A stretch of 56,727 nucleotides of DNA from positions 1-56,727 of the forward strand of contig CABUHI010000012.1 of assembly GCA_902491345.1 (NCBI GenBank). The letters run 5' to 3'. Both the position numbers and the translations under genes were made by a program. Source of the DNA: an uncultured Collinsella sp. (GTDB taxonomy: Bacteria > Actinomycetota > Coriobacteriia > Coriobacteriales > Coriobacteriaceae). Of this stretch, positions 49,761 to 56,727 are shown in pieces; within the stretch, counting starts at the first letter, position 1, and every line of letters begins with the position of its first letter. The notes below the pieces were generated by a model. That model saw nothing but the letters and a program-made list of their open reading frames with translations, was not told the DNA's origin and did no database searches.

Positions 49761-50342
49761 ATGAACTACGCGAACATTAAGTATTTCGACATTGCTGATG
49801 GAGAAGGCGTTCGTACTTCTCTGTTTGTGAGCGGGTGCCGTCGTGGGTGCAAGAATTGTTTTAACTCTGTCGCGTGGGACTTTGCCGCTGGCGAGCCGTT
49901 CGATAGCGCCGTCGAGGACAAAATTATCGAGAGTCTCGATCATCCCTTTATCGATGGTCTGACGATTTTGGGCGGCGAGCCTATGGAACCTGAGAATCAA
50001 GCGGGGCTTGTCGACTTTATCGAACGCGTGCGTGCGGCCTATCCATCGGGGTCGGGCAAGACCATTTGGTGCTTTACCGGCGACGTGCTCGAGGAGCTTA
50101 TGCCGGGTGGTCGTCATCATACCGAGGTGACGGACCGTATCCTAGCCTGTCTCGACATGTTGGTGGACGGTCCGTTCGTTCAGGATCTGTACGATATCTC
50201 GTTGCGCTTTAGGGGCTCGAGCAATCAGCGCGTGATCGATATGAACGCTACGCGCGCCCGTGCTGAGCGCGAGGGCGTTGCGCTTTGTGATGCGGTTGAA
50301 CTTTGGCGTGATGATCCGGTCTATTCGACCCATACTATGTAG
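49761..50342 (+). CDS. nrdG: Anaerobic ribonucleotide reductase activating protein
   Basis: The 193-residue radical-SAM protein installs the glycyl radical on NrdD. The cluster-binding motif is SGCRRGCKNCFN (CX3CX2C), preceded by ADGEGVRTSLFVSGC, with the GGEP motif (TILGGEPMEP) and the later WCFTGD and DGPFVQDL segments typical of NrdG. ATG 49761 has GGGAGAG 6 nt upstream. The frame to 49605 would pass through hairpin F and is rejected. Confidence 0.94.
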   Translation: MNYANIKYFDIADGEGVRTSLFVSGCRRGCKNCFNSVAWDFAAGEPFDSAVEDKIIESLDHPFIDGLTILGGEPMEPENQAGLVDFIERVRAAYPSGSGKTIWCFTGDVLEELMPGGRHHTEVTDRILACLDMLVDGPFVQDLYDISLRFRGSSNQRVIDMNATRARAEREGVALCDAVELWRDDPVYSTHTM

Positions 50343-50408
50343 CTTGTGGTCGATGCCGGAGGGCGTGGTACCATAGCGCGAACGTGAAATCGGAAAAGTG
50401 AGGCCCAG

Positions 50409-50966
50409 ATGGTCGATCAGGAAAAAGTCGAGGCCGCCATTAAGTTGTTGCTTGAGGGCATAGGCGAGGACCCAACTCGTGAGGGCCTGCTGGAGACGCC
50501 GGCGCGCGTTGCCCGTATGTATGGCGAGATCGCCGGCGGTATGGACCAGAGTGCCGAGGAGCACCTGTCCAAAACCTTTGCCGTCGCTTCGAACGATTTG
50601 GTTATCGAGCGCGACATCACGTTCTACTCGCTGTGTGAACATCATCTGCTGCCGTTTTATGGCAAAGCCGCCATTGGCTATATCCCCAACGGTCGAGTGG
50701 CTGGGCTTTCCAAGCTCGCCCGCACGGTTGAGGTTTATGCCCGTCGTCTGCAGCTGCAGGAGCAGCTGTGTGCACAGGTTGCCGACGCTCTCATGGATTA
50801 TCTCGCTCCCCAGGGAGCGATTGTGCTCATGGAGGCTGAGCATATGTGCATGACGATGCGCGGCGTGCAAAAGCCCGGCACCAAGACCGTGACGCTCGCT
50901 CGCCGCGGCGTCTTTGAGACCGATTCGGCGCTCGAGGAGCGATTCTTTAGGATGCTGGGCCGCTAA
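50409..50966 (+). CDS. folE: GTP cyclohydrolase I
   Basis: The 185-residue enzyme converts GTP to dihydroneopterin triphosphate, the first step of folate synthesis. Zinc ligands are in FYSLCEHHLLPFYG (Cys and His) and the later HMCMTMRG (Cys), with GYIPNGRVAGLSKLARTVEVYARRLQ the substrate region. Length is typical. It leads a tight three-gene group; the HD-protein gene starts 3 nt after its stop. Confidence 0.96.
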   Translation: MVDQEKVEAAIKLLLEGIGEDPTREGLLETPARVARMYGEIAGGMDQSAEEHLSKTFAVASNDLVIERDITFYSLCEHHLLPFYGKAAIGYIPNGRVAGLSKLARTVEVYARRLQLQEQLCAQVADALMDYLAPQGAIVLMEAEHMCMTMRGVQKPGTKTVTLARRGVFETDSALEERFFRMLGR

Positions 50967-50968
50967 CC

Positions 50969-51550
50969 ATGAGAGCCGTTAACGACTTTGCATCGAAGAC
51001 CGATGAGGGAACGCCGCGTCGCGGTTTTATGGCTTCGGGCCTGGCGCCTTTTGGCATCATGCCTCGTATCGACTACATCTGTGCCAACGGGCTGTTCCGG
51101 CGGCACCTGGGCAACATTGCACAGTTGGAATCGGGGCGCATCTTCTGCCGCCACGGTATCGACCATCTGCTCGATGTCGCTCGCATTATGTGGATCAAGA
51201 ATCTCGAGGAAGAGCTCGAATTTGACCGCGAGGTCATCTACGCCACGGCACTTCTTCACGATATCGGCAAAGATGAACAGTATGAATCGGGTATATCCCA
51301 TGATGTTGCAAGCGAACGCGTCGCTGATGCAATTCTCGGCGGCATGCCTGATGACGTGGCGTTTGAGCCGGCCGATGCCGCAGCCATTAAGACGGCCATT
51401 CTGGGCCATCGAAAGCTGCGCGTGAACAGCCAACCGCTTGAGCGTTTGCTCTATGCAGCCGACAAAGCGTCGCGCGCCTGCTTTGCATGCCCCGCGCGCA
51501 ATGCTTGCAACTGGAGCGATGATAAAAAGAACTTGTCGATTCGCGTGTAG
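50969..51550 (+). CDS. HD-domain hydrolase in folate operon
   Basis: The 193-residue protein has an HD phosphohydrolase core: HGIDHLLDVARIMW with the first His, ALLHDIGKDEQ with the HD pair, and a later ILGHR. Near the C-terminus CFACPARNACNW forms a CX2CX4C group that could bind metal. HD enzymes hydrolyse phosphate esters. Between folE and folB, the missing step is dephosphorylation of dihydroneopterin triphosphate, so that reaction is a reasonable proposal, but nothing in the sequence proves it. Confidence 0.75.
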   Translation: MRAVNDFASKTDEGTPRRGFMASGLAPFGIMPRIDYICANGLFRRHLGNIAQLESGRIFCRHGIDHLLDVARIMWIKNLEEELEFDREVIYATALLHDIGKDEQYESGISHDVASERVADAILGGMPDDVAFEPADAAAIKTAILGHRKLRVNSQPLERLLYAADKASRACFACPARNACNWSDDKKNLSIRV

Positions 51551-51593
51551 TTAGTTTGCGCGGTCGGGGTTCTAAACGAAGGAGACGATCGCG

Positions 51594-52079
51594 ATGAGCA
51601 ACAAGAAACTGCCCGAGAATGCAACCAAGACTGAAGGCGCCGAGCTCGCCCGCCGTGGAAGGGGCGAAATATCCACCGCAACGGCGGTGCCCCACGTGAG
51701 CTATGACGATTTGCGCCATGCCGATCGTATTGTCATTGACGGCCTTGAGGTTTTTGCCAACCACGGCGTGTATCCCGAGGAGAACGCGCTGGGTCAGAAG
51801 TTCGTCGTTTCTCTGGTGCTCTATGCCGACCTGCGCGCGGCGGGGGAGCACGATAACCTGGACGCCTCGATTGACTATGGCTCGGTGTGCCACGATGTCG
51901 ATGGCTATCTGCGCGAGCATACGTTTAAACTCATCGAGGCGGCAGCCGAGGGGACAGCCCAGATGCTGCTGCGCCGCTATCCCTCGCTGCTTGGTGTGCG
52001 CATAAAGCTCGATAAGCCGTGGGCTCCTGTTGGCCTGCCCCTGGCAAGTTGCGGTGTCGAGATCGAGCGTGTGCGCTAA
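51594..52079 (+). CDS. folB: Dihydroneopterin aldolase
   Basis: The 161-residue protein has the FolB core from about residue 43: DRIVIDGLEVFANHGVYPEE with the conserved Gly-X-Tyr and Glu, LDASIDYGSVC, FKLIEAAAEG (Glu) and KPWAPVG (Lys, Pro). The first about 40 residues are an unusual charged extension; a later start is not supported by a ribosome site, while AAGGAG lies upstream of ATG 51594. It splits dihydroneopterin into hydroxymethyl-dihydropterin and glycolaldehyde. No folK or folP is nearby. The gene ends 6 nt before the convergent metallopeptidase gene. Confidence 0.9.
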   Translation: MSNKKLPENATKTEGAELARRGRGEISTATAVPHVSYDDLRHADRIVIDGLEVFANHGVYPEENALGQKFVVSLVLYADLRAAGEHDNLDASIDYGSVCHDVDGYLREHTFKLIEAAAEGTAQMLLRRYPSLLGVRIKLDKPWAPVGLPLASCGVEIERVR

Positions 52080-52085
52080 CCGGTT

Positions 52086-52862
52086 CTAATACGTCTCTAT
52101 GGGTGGCTGCTTGAGCCGCTGCGACAGAGCTCTATTGTTGGGGCAGTACGTGTCGAGCAGGGCATGAAACCGCTGATTGTGGCTTGGCTCGAGCAAGTGG
52201 ACGAGCTCGTGGGCGACAACCATGTCGAGGCATTCGACGGGGTAGGCGGCGAGCTCGCGCGCGATGCGAATAGCGCCGGATTTAGGTGTGCATGAGCCCC
52301 AACGCGTTTTCATGCTGCGTACGGAAATGCGGGCCACGGTGACGCCCATTGCGATTTCGTATGCGCGCACCATATCGCGTAGCGCTGCGGTGACCTCGGA
52401 TGCATAGAGTTGGTCGATGCGTGTCTGGAGATCTTTGGGTGTTAGGCCGTCGAGGGCTGTGCGCTGCTTTGCCTGCGCGCGCCCACTTGGCTCGTCGGCA
52501 CCCATAAAACTTGCGAAGGTGGCCTGCTTGGGCCGCGGTGCGGGTGATGTAAAGTTGTGATCGAGCGCATCTTGTACCGTGATGGGTTTGCCCCAAAGCG
52601 CAATGATGGACGAGGGGCTGAGCGGCTCTCTCGCCGTCGCCTGACGTTGCTCGCGCTGGGCAAGTCGGCTGATAATCCAGGCGCTGTTGCGCTTCACAAA
52701 TGCTTCGATACGCTCACGGCTGGCGCCGATCGGTGCGCTGGCGTGGACCTCACCGCTCGATGTGACGCGTAGGTTGAAGTTCTTGACGCGCTTTTTGGTA
52801 ACGACGACGGAGATGGGCGTCCCATCCGGCCGGGATACAGAAATCGTAAACTGCTGCGTCAA
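52086..52862 (-). CDS. YgjP-like (DUF45) metallopeptidase
   Basis: The protein has 258 residues if it starts at TTG 52862, which has AAGGA 5 nt upstream. Features: a beta-rich N-terminal part (KKRVKNFNLRVTSSGEVHASAP) and the zinc-peptidase core SMKTRWGSC followed by VVAHELVHLLEPSHNQRFH (HExxH with downstream His). This is the DUF45/YgjP family of cytosolic M48-like peptidases of unknown substrate. Other in-frame starts exist at 52895 (ATG) and 52925 (TTG), but both lie in a strong hairpin and lack a ribosome site. Confidence 0.82.
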   Translation of the reverse strand: MTQQFTISVSRPDGTPISVVVTKKRVKNFNLRVTSSGEVHASAPIGASRERIEAFVKRNSAWIISRLAQREQRQATAREPLSPSSIIALWGKPITVQDALDHNFTSPAPRPKQATFASFMGADEPSGRAQAKQRTALDGLTPKDLQTRIDQLYASEVTAALRDMVRAYEIAMGVTVARISVRSMKTRWGSCTPKSGAIRIARELAAYPVECLDMVVAHELVHLLEPSHNQRFHALLDTYCPNNRALSQRLKQPPIETY

Positions 52863-52884
52863 AAGCGGTCCTTCAGATTGGGGA

Positions 52885-52920
52885 CGGGCCGGCATGTCGA
52901 CCGTTCGGCATGCCGGCCCG
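52885..52920 (-). terminator. 12-bp perfect hairpin between dipeptidase and metallopeptidase genes
   Basis: 52885-52896 pairs with 52909-52920 (CGGGCCGGCATG). There is no U-tract on the minus strand. It may end or stabilise the dipeptidase transcript, or separate it from the downstream gene. Confidence 0.55.
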
Positions 52921-52936
52921 CTCAAGGGATGTGAAA

Positions 52937-53950
52937 TTAATAACGCTCAAAGAAGGCAAGCGCGTTGTCGCTGCAGAGCTTCTGCATCACGGTCTTGCCA
53001 AAATGCTTGGAAAGCATGTTCTGGAACTCGGGCATCTTGCTGGCATCGGAGAGGAAAGCAGGCACCGTGGCGCCGTCCCAGTCGCCGCCGAGCGCGATGA
53101 CGTCCTCGCCGCCCAGGTCGAGCCAGTGCTCGATATGTGCCGCTAGCTGGTCGAAGGTGACGTCTGCGGCGGTCTTGTCGGTTACGTCGTTGGATAGGAA
53201 CTCGCTGCAGTAGTTGAGGCCGACGATGCCACCCATGTCGCGAATGGTGCGGAACTGGTCGTCGGTAAGGTTGCGTTTGACGCCGCAAACCGCACGGGAG
53301 TTGGAGTGGCTGGCGACGAAGGGGCGCGTGGCGTGGGCGACAACCTCGTCAAAGCACTCATCGTTGAGGTGGGAGACGTCGAGTACCATGCCGGCGTGCT
53401 CCATCTGCGTAAGTGCCTCGATGCCGGCGGCGGTGAGGCCGGCGTGGGTATCGTGCCCGCTCGCGAGCGGTCCCTGCGCGTTCCAGCTGAGTGATGACAT
53501 GAGTACGCCCAGGCTCTTGAGTACCTCGATCAGCGCGGGGTCCTCGGCAAAGAACGTGGCGTTTTCGATGGTGTGGATGCAGGCGACCTTGCCGTCTTTG
53601 AGCGCAGGGCGAATGTCAGCGGCGCTGCGTACGTTGACCATGCGGTCGTGGTTGAGCATTGCCTGGCCGCTCATGTGCGCCATGATTTGCGCCTGGAAGC
53701 GCGCGGCGTGGGCGGTGGGAATCTCGTCGGGGACAAACGTGGCGAAGCACTGTGCCCACGGCGTGTTGCCGATCTTTGCGAGCGAGATGGCGCAGGCGTT
53801 GCCCTCGATGAGGTCGAAATCTTGCGGATGCGTTTCGTCGCCGGGGAAATAACCGTCGGTGCCGGCGGTAAAGCGCAGGTCGAGATCGAGCGTTGCCCAG
53901 CCGATGCGGTCGGCGGTGTCGCAGTGTAGATCAAATACGGGATATGCCAT
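52937..53950 (-). CDS. Membrane-dipeptidase-like zinc peptidase (M19)
   Basis: The 337-residue amidohydrolase-fold protein shows M19 hallmarks: FDLHCDTADR near the N-terminus (His-X-Asp zinc ligands), CIHTIENATFF with the bridging Glu, LDVSHLNDECF, VASHSNSRAVCGVKRNLTD, GGIVGLNYCSEFL and IALGGDWDGAT. No signal peptide is seen. Members cleave dipeptides, including ones with D-residues. ATG 53950 is preceded by GGAGGAACC; the frame to 53980 lacks one. It is divergent from the FKBP gene. Confidence 0.9.
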   Translation of the reverse strand: MAYPVFDLHCDTADRIGWATLDLDLRFTAGTDGYFPGDETHPQDFDLIEGNACAISLAKIGNTPWAQCFATFVPDEIPTAHAARFQAQIMAHMSGQAMLNHDRMVNVRSAADIRPALKDGKVACIHTIENATFFAEDPALIEVLKSLGVLMSSLSWNAQGPLASGHDTHAGLTAAGIEALTQMEHAGMVLDVSHLNDECFDEVVAHATRPFVASHSNSRAVCGVKRNLTDDQFRTIRDMGGIVGLNYCSEFLSNDVTDKTAADVTFDQLAAHIEHWLDLGGEDVIALGGDWDGATVPAFLSDASKMPEFQNMLSKHFGKTVMQKLCSDNALAFFERY

Positions 53951-54070
53951 GGTTCCTCCGGTTGCAGCGTTTCTTTGCAAACTGTCATTGAATTGTATGA
54001 CTGGGGTATAGTTAGCGCCATATGTTCATGGCGGCCCGCGTTGTGCGCCGCCCTTATTACGGAGGTTACC

Positions 54071-54499
54071 ATGTCCAACCAGGGCAAGAAGGTCAAGACC
54101 CATTATCGCGGCACGCTCGACGACGGCACGCAGTTCGATAGCTCCTACGATCGCGGCGAGCCGCTGGAGTTCACCTGCGGTGCCAGCCAGATGATCAAGG
54201 GCTTCGACGCCGCCGTGGTCGACATGCAGGTGGGCGAGAAGAAGACCGTGCACATTCCTGCTGCCGATGCCTACGGCGAGCACAATCCCGAGATGGTTCT
54301 GACCTTCCCGGCCGAGCAGGTTCCCAACATCGAGCAGATCGAGAAGGGCATGAAGCTCTTCCTGTCCACGCCGAGCGGTATGCCCGTCCCCGCCGTGGTC
54401 ATCGACGTGACGTCCGAGGCCGTGACGCTCGACGCCAACCACGAGTTGGCCGGCAAGGACCTCAACTTTGATATCGAGCTCGTCGAGGTCGAGGGCTAG
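54071..54499 (+). CDS. SlyD-like FKBP-type peptidyl-prolyl isomerase
   Basis: The 142-residue protein has a split FKBP domain (KVKTHYRGTLDDGTQFDSSY, then MIKGFDAAVVDMQVGEKK) with a SlyD-type insert-in-flap domain (about 68-120; AYGEHNPEMVLTFP onwards) and the final strand LNFDIELVEVEG. SlyD proteins are folding helpers and, in enterobacteria, nickel chaperones via a His/Cys-rich tail, which is absent here. GGAGGT lies 4 nt before ATG 54071. A candidate -10 (TATAGT, 54007-54012) and a GC hairpin lie in the 5' region. It is followed 3 nt later by the UreE-like gene. Confidence 0.9.
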   Translation: MSNQGKKVKTHYRGTLDDGTQFDSSYDRGEPLEFTCGASQMIKGFDAAVVDMQVGEKKTVHIPAADAYGEHNPEMVLTFPAEQVPNIEQIEKGMKLFLSTPSGMPVPAVVIDVTSEAVTLDANHELAGKDLNFDIELVEVEG

Positions 54500-54502
54500 A
54501 GT

Positions 54503-55081
54503 ATGCCTGAACGCTTGGTTTCGACGACATGCTTGGGAAATCTCAACGATCCGTCCTATGAACTCCTGCTTCGCCGGAAGTTGGGCGGCGTCTTTGAAGT
54601 TGACGAGCTATTGCTCGATTGGGATCAGGCCGATGCCCGCACATTTGCGGGCGTAACGGAGCTGGGGCGCACGATCGGTGTTCGGCTGGATACTGCCGGC
54701 GGCGGTCGTCTTGCCGATGGCGACGTGCTCGCCATTGACCGTTCGGGCGTGGTGCCCGTGGCGGTTGTCGTGCGCCTGCGCAGCGCCGAGGTTTATTTGG
54801 TCGAAGTCGACCGCATGGATCCGATTGCACTCGCGCATGCGTGCTGGGAGATTGGCAACATGCATGCGCCGCTCTTCCGAGGCGACTCGGACGAGCATAC
54901 CGTGCGCATGTATACGCCGGTGCAGCCTGTTTTGGGCCGTATACTCCGGGGTGTCGAGGGTGTTCGGCTCTCGGTGGTCACGCGCGAGCTCGATGCCAGC
55001 CGACGCTTTGCGTCGAGTGCGGCGGAGGTCGTCGTGAGCATGGCTCCCGACTTTACCATCGTAAAAAAGACGCGCGGCTAA
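54503..55081 (+). CDS. UreE-like protein without urease genes in the window
   Basis: The 192-residue protein resembles the nickel metallochaperone UreE. The N-terminal domain ends with GGGRLADGDVLAIDRSG (the conserved LxDGDVL turn). The second domain has ACWEIGNMHAPLF (matching the GNRH metal-site region), then PVQPVLGRILRGVEGVRLSVVTREL. The His-rich nickel tail of many UreEs is absent (it ends KKTRG). There are no ureABC or hyp genes here, so the metal client is unknown. Tight linkage with the SlyD-like gene is suggestive, because SlyD also handles nickel. Confidence 0.65.
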   Translation: MPERLVSTTCLGNLNDPSYELLLRRKLGGVFEVDELLLDWDQADARTFAGVTELGRTIGVRLDTAGGGRLADGDVLAIDRSGVVPVAVVVRLRSAEVYLVEVDRMDPIALAHACWEIGNMHAPLFRGDSDEHTVRMYTPVQPVLGRILRGVEGVRLSVVTRELDASRRFASSAAEVVVSMAPDFTIVKKTRG

Positions 55082-55164
55082 GCGCGCGTATGCGCAAGAC
55101 GGGCTTTGAGGGGCGACCAATCAAAGTCCGTCTCGCTGTTGATAAGAGGCTTTGGGGGAAGCAT

Positions 55165-55962
55165 ATGGGTCTTGAGGGAATCAAGCTGATTGCATGCGAT
55201 TTGGACGGCACTTTGCTGCATCCGGGGGAGCGCGAGCCGCGTTCCGAGGCCTTTGAGCTCATCGATGAACTGCATCGTCGCGGTATCGTGTTTATGCCGG
55301 CGAGCGGCCGTCAATATGCGAGCTTGCGCTATCTGTTTGCCCCGGTGGCCGATGAGCTTGCCTATGTATGCGAAAACGGAGCCCTGGTGATGAGCGAGGG
55401 GCGTGCCGTTGTCAAGCGTTCCATGGAGCGTAGCCTTGCTATGGATATCGCGAATGCCGTGGTTGCGTATCCCCATGCCGACGTGACACTTTCGTGCGAG
55501 GGGCACCTCTACACCATGAGCGGCAACGATGCGTTCGTCGACCATTTGCGCTATGAGGTCCACTGCGATGTGGCGGTGGTCGACCGTCCCGAGGACATCG
55601 ACGAGGACGTCATTAAAATTGCCTTCCAGACGCCCGAGGTGGATCAGCCGGCGGCCCTGGAGTATTTCGAGCGCCTCTTTAGCGACCGTGTCGACGTGAT
55701 GACGTCGGGAATCGAATGGACGGACTTTATCGGTTTCGGTTCGGGCAAGGGCTCCGCGCTTGCCGATTACGGTCGTGCCCTGGGGATTTCGCCCGATGAG
55801 ATGATGGCGTTTGGCGACAACGAGAACGATCGCGACATGCTCAACGTCGTGGGCCATCCCTATCTGATGGAGAGCTGCAATCCCAGCATGCGCGGTATCA
55901 ACGACCGTGTCCGCTACGTGCGCACGGTCGAAGAAGAGCTGCGTCGTCTACTTGCTGAGTAG
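55165..55962 (+). CDS. Cof-type HAD-IIB hydrolase
   Basis: The 265-residue phosphatase has HAD motif I ACDLDGTLL near residue 10, motif II ASGRQ, a C2B cap, motif III KGSALADYG (Lys) and motif IV FGDNENDRDML. These are the signatures of the Cof/YbjI sugar-phosphate or flavin-phosphate phosphatases; the substrate is not predictable. ATG 55165 follows GGGGGAA; longer frames run into the UreE-like gene. Confidence 0.88.
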   Translation: MGLEGIKLIACDLDGTLLHPGEREPRSEAFELIDELHRRGIVFMPASGRQYASLRYLFAPVADELAYVCENGALVMSEGRAVVKRSMERSLAMDIANAVVAYPHADVTLSCEGHLYTMSGNDAFVDHLRYEVHCDVAVVDRPEDIDEDVIKIAFQTPEVDQPAALEYFERLFSDRVDVMTSGIEWTDFIGFGSGKGSALADYGRALGISPDEMMAFGDNENDRDMLNVVGHPYLMESCNPSMRGINDRVRYVRTVEEELRRLLAE

Positions 55963-55965
55963 GCA

Positions 55966-56036
55966 TTTGGGACATGTCTAGAAATCTACTTTTTGCTGCA
56001 GAGTGCGGAAAGGTTGATTTTAAGGCATGTCCCAAA
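55966..56036. repeat. Intergenic inverted repeat G between convergent genes
   Basis: TTTGGGACATG (55966-55976) pairs perfectly with CATGTCCCAAA (56026-56036). AAATC/GATTT and CTTTTT-type pairings lie inside. It fills the gap between the convergent HAD and Fur-family genes and may act as a bidirectional transcription barrier. Confidence 0.75.
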
Positions 56037-56039
56037 CAT

Positions 56040-56420
56040 CTACCGGCAGTCGGGGCAGAGACCCTCGAAGATGGTGTAGTGCGACGTGACGTGCCAGCCG
56101 ATTTGCTCGGACGCCTTGGCGTCGAGCTGGGCATCGAAGGGGAGCGGTACGTCGATGACGCGGCTGCACGAGGTGCAGATGATATGTGCGTGCGGCTCGA
56201 TGGTGCGATCGAAGCGGCTGCCGCCCGGCGTCTTGATGGAGAGGATCTCGCCGGCGTCGGCCAAGAGATTGAGATTGCGGTAGACCGTACCGCGGCTGAT
56301 CTTGTCATCCTGTTCGCGTACGGCGTTGTAGATTTCGTCGGCGGTGGGATGGTTATAGCTTTGGCGCACAGCGTCAAGAACCAGCTTTCGCTGCCTGGTA
56401 TTCCTTCTTTGCACCGCCAT
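56040..56420 (-). CDS. Fur-family transcriptional regulator
   Basis: The 126-residue protein has the winged-helix N-terminal half (TRQRKLVLDAV, HPTADEIYNAV, KISRGTVYRNLNLLADAGEI) and a C-terminal half with HAHIICTSCSRV and a final CPDC, i.e. two CXXC pairs that form the structural zinc site. The sequence does not decide among Fur, PerR and Zur; the small size and SRGTVYRNLNLL segment fit PerR-like proteins. It has its own short upstream region of 61 nt before the acylphosphatase gene. Confidence 0.88.
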   Translation of the reverse strand: MAVQRRNTRQRKLVLDAVRQSYNHPTADEIYNAVREQDDKISRGTVYRNLNLLADAGEILSIKTPGGSRFDRTIEPHAHIICTSCSRVIDVPLPFDAQLDAKASEQIGWHVTSHYTIFEGLCPDCR

Positions 56421-56481
56421 GCGCCTCGCCTCTTTTCTATCAACGGTCGTAGGTAAATGATACCGTATTTAGCACACAATA

Positions 56482-56727
56482 CTAATAACGAGGAATGAAA
56501 CCGTCTTCATTGGCAAGTGGGGCTCGGGTCTGGGCGTCTGCGAGGCGAAAACGCGTTCCCATGCGCTCGTAGGAGGCATGAAGCGCCTCGAGCTGAGACA
56601 CGATGTTTGCCGGCGTGCCCTGTAGCTCCATCTCAACCGAGCCGTCTTCCATATTGCGCACCCAGCCGGTGAGGGAGCGCGCCTGTGCGAGGTTGGTGTT
56701 GGTGAAGCGGAAACCGACGCCCTGGAC
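56482..56727 (-). CDS. acyP: Acylphosphatase, 5' end beyond the window
   Basis: The frame enters from the right edge and ends at TAG 56482-56484. The visible 81 residues begin VQGVGFRFTN, the signature of acylphosphatase with its catalytic Arg, followed by GWVRNMEDGSVEMELQGT with the catalytic Asn. Acylphosphatases hydrolyse acyl phosphates in the cytosol. About 10-15 N-terminal residues and the start codon are outside the window. Confidence 0.88.
   Translation of the reverse strand, partial: VQGVGFRFTNTNLAQARSLTGWVRNMEDGSVEMELQGTPANIVSQLEALHASYERMGTRFRLADAQTRAPLANEDGFIPRY

Overview
The window looks like a chromosomal segment of a high-GC, Gram-positive, anaerobic gut actinobacterium of the class Coriobacteriia, most likely Collinsella. 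That assignment is inference. It rests on the class III (anaerobic) ribonucleotide reductase, an LTA-synthase-type enzyme with MurJ, WhiA, lipoprotein binding proteins with twin-arginine signals, frequent GTG/TTG starts and the codon style. No phage or insertion sequence was found.

Layout. (1) 1-17.3 kb: the 3' end of a 5S rRNA gene with its terminator, then housekeeping genes: coaE, a lytic transglycosylase, uvrB, two flavoproteins, an Mrp-type Fe-S carrier, an LTA-synthase-like phosphotransferase, uvrA with a LexA-like box, ybaK, murJ and uvrC. All three subunits of the UvrABC excision nuclease lie within 16 kb. (2) 17.4-28.1 kb: a sialic-acid utilisation locus. A four-gene ABC importer resembling SatABCD, with a permease-ATPase fusion, is followed by a CE7-type esterase, a diverged esterase paralogue lacking the nucleophile, and nanA, nanK and nanE. 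The leader of the first gene can fold into a three-way junction followed by a hairpin that buries the Shine-Dalgarno sequence. (3) 28.2-35.4 kb: rapZ-whiA, then gap, pgk-tpiA-gpmI and secG. (4) 35.4-41.6 kb: a complete OppABCDF peptide importer with its own structured leader. (5) 41.6-47.1 kb: non-coding DNA with very long perfect hairpins, tRNA-Leu, a partner-switching pair (PAS-GAF-PP2C phosphatase and a STAS-HATPase fusion), and a tRNA-Gly/Cys/Gly/Gly/Val cluster with a broken tRNA-Gly copy. (6) 47.1-50.3 kb: nrdD and nrdG, with an NrdR-like box and two large hairpins between the genes. (7) 50.4-52.1 kb: folE, an HD hydrolase and folB. (8) 52.1-56.7 kb: a YgjP-like metallopeptidase, an M19 dipeptidase, a SlyD-like FKBP, a UreE-like protein, a HAD phosphatase, a Fur-family regulator and a truncated acylphosphatase gene.

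How the parts fit. The sialic-acid locus covers uptake (SatABCD), probable O-deacetylation (CE7 esterase), cleavage to ManNAc and pyruvate (NanA), phosphorylation (NanK) and epimerisation to GlcNAc-6-P (NanE). That product can feed glycolysis, whose lower half is encoded just downstream.

Most unusual features. First, the riboswitch-like leader of satA. Second, a set of intergenic hairpins with near-perfect stems of 21 to 34 bp and unrelated arm sequences, lying within or beside the nan, opp and nrd loci. Third, the Ser-less esterase paralogue beside an intact one.
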